The notes under the pieces were generated by a model that worked only from the letters and a program-made list of their open reading frames with translations, did not search any database and was not told the DNA's origin. DNA of 6,243 nt, from NCBI GenBank assembly GCA_015494005.1, contig WGCB01000043.1:1-6243 (forward strand). Reading direction: 5' to 3'. Numbering within the stretch: the stretch's first letter is position 1; each line of letters begins with the position of its first letter. This document shows positions 1 through 4,128 of this stretch, one piece after another. The DNA is from Caldilineaceae bacterium. Lineage in GTDB: Bacteria; Chloroflexota; Anaerolineae; Caldilineales; Caldilineaceae. The position numbers and the translations under genes are program-made.

Positions 1-822
1 GAGCAGTTCGCCTACCCGAACCTCTTCCAGGTCTCCAACCCCCACACCTTCCTGCTCCGAGAGGAGGCCCTGGCTCCGGCCTTGGCGGACGGGGAGCCCC
101 AGAAGCGCCCCATGGACAACATGGAGGTCACGGCCCAGAGCCCCGGGGAAGACGAGTTCGGCGTCTCCATCCTCAGCCTGCGCTCGCCGGTCCTGAGCTG
201 GAGCTTCCCCCGGAACGAGGCCTTCTACGACCGCTTCTTCACCTTCGAGGAGGCCACCCCGGAGGAGACGGAGGCCTGGAAGCAAGGGCTGCTCACCTTC
301 CTACGCAAGTTGACCCTGAAGTACGACCGGCCCCTGGTGCTGAAGTCGCCGCCCCACACCGCCCGGATCCGGCTGCTCCTGGAGCTTTTCCCGGACGCCC
401 GCTTCGTCCACATCTACCGGAATCCGTACACGGTCTTCCAGTCCACCCGACGCCTGTACCAGACCGCGGTAGCCCGCTCCCACCTCCAGCGCCCCCGCGC
501 GGACACGCTGGACCTGGGGATCCTGCGTCGCTTCCGTCTCATGTACGACGCCTACTTCGCCCAAACCAGGGCCATTCCCTCTGGTCGCCTGCACCAGGTG
601 CGCTTCGAGGATCTGGAACAGGATCCCGTGGGCCAGGTGGCCCAGATCTACGAGGCCCTGGGGCTGCCCGGCTACGCCCGGATGGAACCCCGGCTGCGGA
701 CCTACGTCCAGGGGCTGGCCGGCTACCGCAAGAACCGCCACCCGGAGCTGGAGCCTTCCCTGCGCAGCCGCATTGCCCAGGTGCTGGCACGGAACTTCGA
801 GGTGTGGGGCTACGCCACGTGA
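1..822 (+). CDS. Sulfotransferase family protein, C-terminal part (5' end outside window)
   Basis: The frame is open from base 1 to a TGA at 820-822, giving 273 residues, so the true start lies upstream. The internal TTG at 82 is not a credible start because homologous-looking sequence precedes it. The residues resemble the Sulfotransfer_3 type of PAPS-dependent sulfotransferase, which moves a sulfuryl group from 3'-phosphoadenylyl sulfate to a hydroxyl or amine. Visible landmarks, numbered from the window edge, are the RPMDNMEV...EDEFG block (36-54), LVLKSPPH (112-119), and the 3'-phosphate-binding segment RFVHIYRNPYTVFQS (134-148), where Arg140 and Ser148 are the expected ligands. Further on are RFEDLEQDP (201-209) and a closing YRKN...FEVWGY. 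The N-terminal 5'-phosphosulfate loop (P-x-R-S-G-T/S) must lie before base 1 and cannot be checked. The gene sits 70 nt upstream of an exporter gene on the same strand, so it may tailor a secreted metabolite. The acceptor substrate is unknown. The family call is firm and the pathway role is inferred. Confidence 0.88.
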   Translation, partial: EQFAYPNLFQVSNPHTFLLREEALAPALADGEPQKRPMDNMEVTAQSPGEDEFGVSILSLRSPVLSWSFPRNEAFYDRFFTFEEATPEETEAWKQGLLTFLRKLTLKYDRPLVLKSPPHTARIRLLLELFPDARFVHIYRNPYTVFQSTRRLYQTAVARSHLQRPRADTLDLGILRRFRLMYDAYFAQTRAIPSGRLHQVRFEDLEQDPVGQVAQIYEALGLPGYARMEPRLRTYVQGLAGYRKNRHPELEPSLRSRIAQVLARNFEVWGYAT

Positions 823-892
823 CACGAACATCCTGGACTGGAAGTGATCGCCCGACCGTCCTGCGTCTCCTGGCGCCGGCCCAAGGCCAACC

Positions 893-2281
893 ATGAAACC
901 GCCAACTCGCCTGCTGAACCGAAACTATTTCCTGCTCTGGCAGGGGCAGACCGTGAGCCGCCTGGGCTCCCAGGCCTTCAACGTGGCCCTGATCTTCTGG
1001 GTCAAGCACGCCACGGACTCGGCCACCCTCCTGGGGCTCATCCTCATGGTCTCCACCCTGCCCGGGGTGATCCTGGGGCCCCTGGGCGGCGCCATCGCGG
1101 ACCGCTTCTCCCGGCGCAAGATCATCGTCCTGAGCGACGTGCTCAACGGGCTGGCCATCCTGGCTTTGACCGCGCTGCTCTTCACCATGCCCGACGCCAC
1201 CAACCTGATCTTGGCCGGGCTCTTCCTGGTCTCGCTGATCAACTCCGTCCTCCGCTCCTTCTTCGAGCCGGCCATCGTAGCCGCCATCCCGGATCTGGTG
1301 CCCAAAGCCCGAGTGCACCAGGCCAACTCCCTGGGCCAGACCACCCAGCAGCTCACCCTCTTCATCGGCCAGGGCCTGGGCGGCACCTTCTACCGGCTCT
1401 TCGGCGCGCCGATCCTCTTCCTCTTCGACGGCATCAGCTACCTCTTCTCCGCCCTGAGCGAGAGCTTCATCCAGATCCCCCAGGAGATCCCGGACCGAGC
1501 CCCGGACTGGCGCGGGCTCTTCCGCCAGTTCCGGGACGACATCGTGGAGGGCTTCCGCTACGTCTGGCGCCGCAAGGGCATGCGAGAGCTGGTCTTCGTC
1601 TCCGCGCTGATGAACTTCTTCCAGGTACCGGTGATCGTCCTCCTGCCCTTCTACGTGGAGGAGCACCTGCAGAGCCCGCCGGACTGGTACGGCTTCATCC
1701 TGGCCGCCTACGGCCTGGGCTCCATGGGAGGCTACGTCCTGGCCGGGATGCTCAACCTGACGCCGCGCCGCCGGGCCCATTTCATGATGCTCTTCCTGGC
1801 CATGGAATCCCTGGGCATCGCCGCCCTGGGCCTGGTCGGGGTCCCCTGGCAGGCCCTGGTGCTGGCCTTCCTGGGCGGGATCATGGGCGGCTTCGTGGTG
1901 GTGAACCTGACCACCATCCTGCAGATCACCACGCCGGGCGTCATCCGGGGACGGGTCTTCGGCCTGCTGGGGACCATCGCCGGGGGCCTGACGCCCATCG
2001 CCATGGGCATGAGCGGCATCGTGGCGGACCTGCTGAACCAGAACATCCCCCTGATCTACGTGGGCAGCGGCCTCATCTCCGGGAGCCTGGCCGGGCTCAT
2101 CGCCCTGAACCGGGACTACCGCCGCTTCCTGGCCTACGAAGCGCCTCCCGAGGAGACGAGCCCGACTGCCAACCTCCCCGAGGACCATGCGCCGGAGGGC
2201 GTCCAGGCAGAGGCGCCGATGACCACGCCCCTGGACTCGGAGTTGGAGGAGCCCATCCCGCCGGTGCCCACAGGCCAGTGA
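893..2281 (+). CDS. MFS transporter, DHA3/EntS-like drug or metabolite exporter
   Basis: This 462-residue inner-membrane protein has the length and hydrophobic pattern of a 12-helix major facilitator. Hydrophobic stretches include about 28-60, 76-98, 103-120, 155-190, 234-254, 266-287, 295-315, 319-345, 354-380 and 386-404. The MFS motif A is clear at the loop after helix 2 (GPLGGAIADRFSRRK, 62-76). IRGRVFGLLGT (351-361) and the opening NRNYFLLWQGQTVSRLGSQ (9-27) are typical of the DHA3/EntS-like branch, which contains siderophore and macrolide exporters driven by the proton gradient. The ATG at 893 fits the family N-terminus. Only a weak AAGG (883-886) precedes it, and an in-frame TGA at 845-847 rules out a long extension. 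Residues ~417-462 form an odd Pro/Glu/Thr-rich acidic cytosolic tail that is not part of the transport fold. The gene lies between the sulfotransferase and the thioesterase (28 nt downstream), suggesting export of the metabolite those enzymes help make. The substrate cannot be read from sequence. Confidence 0.9.
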   Translation: MKPPTRLLNRNYFLLWQGQTVSRLGSQAFNVALIFWVKHATDSATLLGLILMVSTLPGVILGPLGGAIADRFSRRKIIVLSDVLNGLAILALTALLFTMPDATNLILAGLFLVSLINSVLRSFFEPAIVAAIPDLVPKARVHQANSLGQTTQQLTLFIGQGLGGTFYRLFGAPILFLFDGISYLFSALSESFIQIPQEIPDRAPDWRGLFRQFRDDIVEGFRYVWRRKGMRELVFVSALMNFFQVPVIVLLPFYVEEHLQSPPDWYGFILAAYGLGSMGGYVLAGMLNLTPRRRAHFMMLFLAMESLGIAALGLVGVPWQALVLAFLGGIMGGFVVVNLTTILQITTPGVIRGRVFGLLGTIAGGLTPIAMGMSGIVADLLNQNIPLIYVGSGLISGSLAGLIALNRDYRRFLAYEAPPEETSPTANLPEDHAPEGVQAEAPMTTPLDSELEEPIPPVPTGQ

Positions 2282-2309
2282 CCGACCCAGGAGCTTCCGC
2301 GACTCAACT

Positions 2310-3122
2310 ATGAACCTCTCGACCATGAACTGGATGCCACGAACCACGACCACCCAGACCGCCCGGCCAGGCAATCCCTGGCTGGCCTACCACCGGCCCC
2401 AGGAAGCGGCCCGGATCCGTCTTTTCTGCTTCCCCTACGCGGGGGGCGGCGCCTCCCTCTACCGCACCTGGGCCCAGGGCCTGCCTCCCCAGGTGGAGGT
2501 CTGCCCGGTGCAGCTCCCCGGCCGGGAGAACCGCATCCGGGAGGAGCCTTTCCGGCGCATGGAGGCCCTGGTGGAGGCCCTGGCCGCGGGGCTGGCGCCC
2601 CTGCTGGACCGACCCTTCGCCTTCTTCGGCCACAGCATGGGCAGCCTCATCGCCTTCGAGCTGACCCGGCATCTGGTCCGGGAACGGGGCCTGAGCCCAG
2701 CCCATCTCTTCGTCTCTGGCCACCGGGCGCCCCAGCTCCCGCCCCAGGACGAGCCCATCCACCCGCTGCCCGATGAGGAGTTCCTGGCCAAGGTCTTCGA
2801 GCTGAACGGAACGCCGGAAGAGGTGCGCACCGATCCCGAGCTGCGGGCCCTCTTCCTGCCCATCTTGCGGGCGGATTTTGAACTCTGCGAGACCTACGGC
2901 TACCAGGAAGCGGCGCCCCTGCCCTGTCCGGTCTCGGCCTTCGGCGGCCTGGGGGACAGCCACGTGCCCCGGGAGGATCTCCAGGCCTGGCAGGAGCAGA
3001 GCCAGGGGCGCTTCGTCCTGCGCATGCTGCCCGGGGACCATTTCTTCCTGACCAGCGCCGAGCCTCTGCTCCTGAGGACCCTGGGGCAGGAGCTCTACAC
3101 CATTGCCCGAAAGCAGCCATGA
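2310..3122 (+). CDS. Type II thioesterase (external editing thioesterase of NRPS/PKS)
   Basis: This 270-residue cytosolic alpha/beta-hydrolase is of the GrsT/SrfA-TEII/RifR type. Such enzymes hydrolyse wrong or stalled acyl groups from the phosphopantetheine arm of carrier proteins, and some also release products. The fold markers appear in order: LFCFPYAGGGASLYRTW (38-54) with the oxyanion-hole region, QLPGRENR (68-75), the nucleophile elbow GHSMG (107-111, Ser109), LFVSGHRAPQ (133-142) at the start of the lid, FGGLGDSHV (211-219, probable catalytic Asp216) and GDHFFL (242-247, His244). The triad therefore looks complete. The start is uncertain: in-frame ATGs lie at 2310, 2325 and 2334. An AGGAG (2289-2293) is 16 nt from the first, which is too far for a good ribosome-binding site, and neither later ATG has a better one. 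The first ~30 residues are Thr/Pro-rich and outside the conserved core. The stop overlaps the next gene's start, so it is probably translated together with the phosphopantetheinyl transferase. Confidence 0.92.
   Translation: MNLSTMNWMPRTTTTQTARPGNPWLAYHRPQEAARIRLFCFPYAGGGASLYRTWAQGLPPQVEVCPVQLPGRENRIREEPFRRMEALVEALAAGLAPLLDRPFAFFGHSMGSLIAFELTRHLVRERGLSPAHLFVSGHRAPQLPPQDEPIHPLPDEEFLAKVFELNGTPEEVRTDPELRALFLPILRADFELCETYGYQEAAPLPCPVSAFGGLGDSHVPREDLQAWQEQSQGRFVLRMLPGDHFFLTSAEPLLLRTLGQELYTIARKQP
3119..3122 (+). promoter_or_regulatory. ATGA start/stop overlap (translational coupling site)
   Basis: The ATG of the phosphopantetheinyl transferase (3119-3121) shares bases with the TGA of the thioesterase (3120-3122). 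The ~20 nt before it contain no purine-rich Shine-Dalgarno-like run. Termination-reinitiation is therefore the likely way the second protein is made, which would keep the two carrier-protein-acting enzymes in a linked ratio. The overlap is seen directly and the coupling is inferred. Confidence 0.75.
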
Positions 3123-3907
3123 GGCCATCCCTGCCCCCCGCGAGCCAGTGGCCCGTCCGCAACCGGCCTCCGGAGCTGGGCCCGGACGAGGTGCACATCT
3201 GGCTGGCCCGGCTGGAAGCGTCCCCGGCCCGGATCCAGCACTTCCGCACCCTGCTCTGCGCCGGGGAGCAGGAACGAGCCCAGCGCTTCCATTTCCCGGC
3301 GGATCGCCGCCGCTTCATCCTGGCCCGGGGCATCCTGCGCACCCTGCTGGCTGGCTATCTGGGCATCCATCCCTGGGAGGTGCGCTTCGCCTACAACGCG
3401 TTCGGCAAGCCAGCCCTGCCAGGGGAGCTGCGCCGGGCCACCGGGCTGGAGTTCAACCTGGCCCACGCAGGGGAGCTGGCCCTCCTTGCCTTTGCCCGGG
3501 GCCGGGCCGTGGGGGTGGATCTGGAGCCCATCCAGGCGGAGATGAAGGTCCAGGACATCGCTCGCCACTTTTTCGCCCTGGAGGAGCAGACCAGCCTGGC
3601 CGCCCTGCCCCCGGAGGAGCGCACCCTGGGCTTCTTCAACTGCTGGACCCGGAAGGAGGCCTACCTGAAGGCTCGGGGCGAGGGGCTCTCCATCCCCCTG
3701 GAGGACTTCCACGTCTCCCTGGCGCCGGGCGATCCGCCAGCCCTGCTGGGCTTCCGGGGCCAGCCGGAGGAGGCGAGCCGCTGGTCCTTGATGGCCCTGG
3801 ATCTGGGGCCGGATCTGGCGGCGGCCCTGGCCGTGGAGGGGCCCATCGCCCGGGTGCGGGCCTGGCGCTGGCCCGAGGAGGAGGACACTCCCAGAGAGAG
3901 CCCCTGA
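3119..3907 (+). CDS. Sfp-type 4'-phosphopantetheinyl transferase
   Basis: The 262-residue product is the size of Sfp-class enzymes (about 220-260). These use coenzyme A and Mg2+ to attach 4'-phosphopantetheine to a conserved serine of acyl or peptidyl carrier proteins, making the apo-synthase active. Key motifs are all present: FGKPAL (95-100), EFNLAHAGELALLAFA (111-126, His116), GVDLE (132-136, with metal ligands Asp134 and Glu136) and the signature WTRKEAYLKARGEGL (176-190, with Glu180 and Lys184), followed by IPLEDFHV (192-199). The usual N-LSHS of the family reads NLAHA here, keeping the His but losing the flanking serines. The pseudo-dimeric two-half layout fits Sfp rather than the short AcpS type. 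Its ATG overlaps the thioesterase stop codon and has no recognisable Shine-Dalgarno, so translation is probably coupled. Residues after ~252 are an acidic tail. Adjacency to a type II thioesterase points to nonribosomal peptide or polyketide biosynthesis, although Sfp enzymes often serve several synthases. Confidence 0.93.
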   Translation: MRPSLPPASQWPVRNRPPELGPDEVHIWLARLEASPARIQHFRTLLCAGEQERAQRFHFPADRRRFILARGILRTLLAGYLGIHPWEVRFAYNAFGKPALPGELRRATGLEFNLAHAGELALLAFARGRAVGVDLEPIQAEMKVQDIARHFFALEEQTSLAALPPEERTLGFFNCWTRKEAYLKARGEGLSIPLEDFHVSLAPGDPPALLGFRGQPEEASRWSLMALDLGPDLAAALAVEGPIARVRAWRWPEEEDTPRESP

Positions 3908-4037
3908 TCCATGCAGGAATTTGTGGTCAATTTTTCCAGATCCCGTGACGAAACGGGCAGAGTTGCGTTCAGATCCGTGGAACAGCTCTCGTTCAACGGC
4001 AATCCATCCAGAGGCCGGTTTAGAGGGAAGAGATCCA

Positions 4038-4066
4038 TCGAACCCAGCCGCTCATCACGCTATCAT
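4038..4066 (+). promoter_or_regulatory. Weak candidate sigma70-type promoter for the SBBP gene
   Basis: TATCAT at 4061-4066 matches the TATAAT -10 consensus at five of six positions. Seventeen bases upstream, TCGAAC (4038-4043) matches TTGACA at only three of six. The spacing is right and the site lies in the low-GC gap, about 60 nt before the SBBP start codon. The poor -35 box and unknown host sigma preferences keep this a suggestion. Confidence 0.25.
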
Positions 4067-4112
4067 CACACACCAAATATTCACGCCGCCAACCGAAAAC
4101 GGCAACAAACCA

Positions 4113-4120
4113 AAAGGAGG
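4113..4120 (+). promoter_or_regulatory. Strong Shine-Dalgarno for the SBBP gene
   Basis: AAAGGAGG is nearly complementary to the 3' end of 16S rRNA and lies 8 nt before the ATG at 4129. This fixes the start of the long open frame that runs off the right edge. It is far stronger than anything before the four upstream genes. Confidence 0.85.
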
Positions 4121-4128
4121 AAACCGGC

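Larger units (their letters stand above)
3908..4128. other. Intergenic region between the biosynthetic-type operon and the SBBP gene
   Basis: These 221 nt carry no credible gene. G+C falls to about half, well below the flanking coding sequence, and short A- and T-rich runs appear (for example 3930-3935 and 4075-4080). Contents are a small inverted repeat CCCGT/ACGGG (3942-3946 and 3953-3957), a GTTC/GAAC pair (3967-3970 and 3980-3983), a weak sigma70-like promoter candidate and the ribosome-binding site of the next gene. No hairpin followed by a U-run that would qualify as an intrinsic terminator was found, so termination of the upstream operon is unexplained. The GC drop and strong downstream ribosome-binding site suggest a transcription-unit boundary. 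Two + strand frames read through this gap from 3911 and 3921, but they lack matching codon bias and are not called. Confidence 0.7.

Noticed and set aside
844..2313. 489-codon plus-strand frame overlapping the exporter gene
   Set aside because: It is a +1-type shadow rich in Pro, Gly, Arg and His without membrane helices. The 893-2281 frame carries clear MFS motifs.
539..2374. 611-codon open frame on the minus strand opposite the exporter
   Set aside because: It lies antisense to a well-supported MFS gene. Its translation is low-complexity (Gln/Gly/Asp/Glu/His/Arg-rich) with no recognisable domain, as expected from the complement of GC-rich codons.
3103..3948. 281-codon plus-strand frame over the phosphopantetheinyl transferase
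   Set aside because: It is a low-complexity Gly/Pro/Ala shadow. The 3119-3907 frame has every Sfp-type motif.
3942..3957. Inverted repeat CCCGT-GACGAA-ACGGG as a possible terminator after the operon
   Set aside because: The stem is only 5 bp and is not followed by a T-run on either strand. The nearby T-run is on the wrong side.
3938..4036. AGATCC occurring at 3938, 3971 and 4031 as possible operator repeats
   Set aside because: Spacings of 33 and 60 are not helical multiples in a convincing way, the flanks differ, and GATCC is frequent elsewhere in the window.
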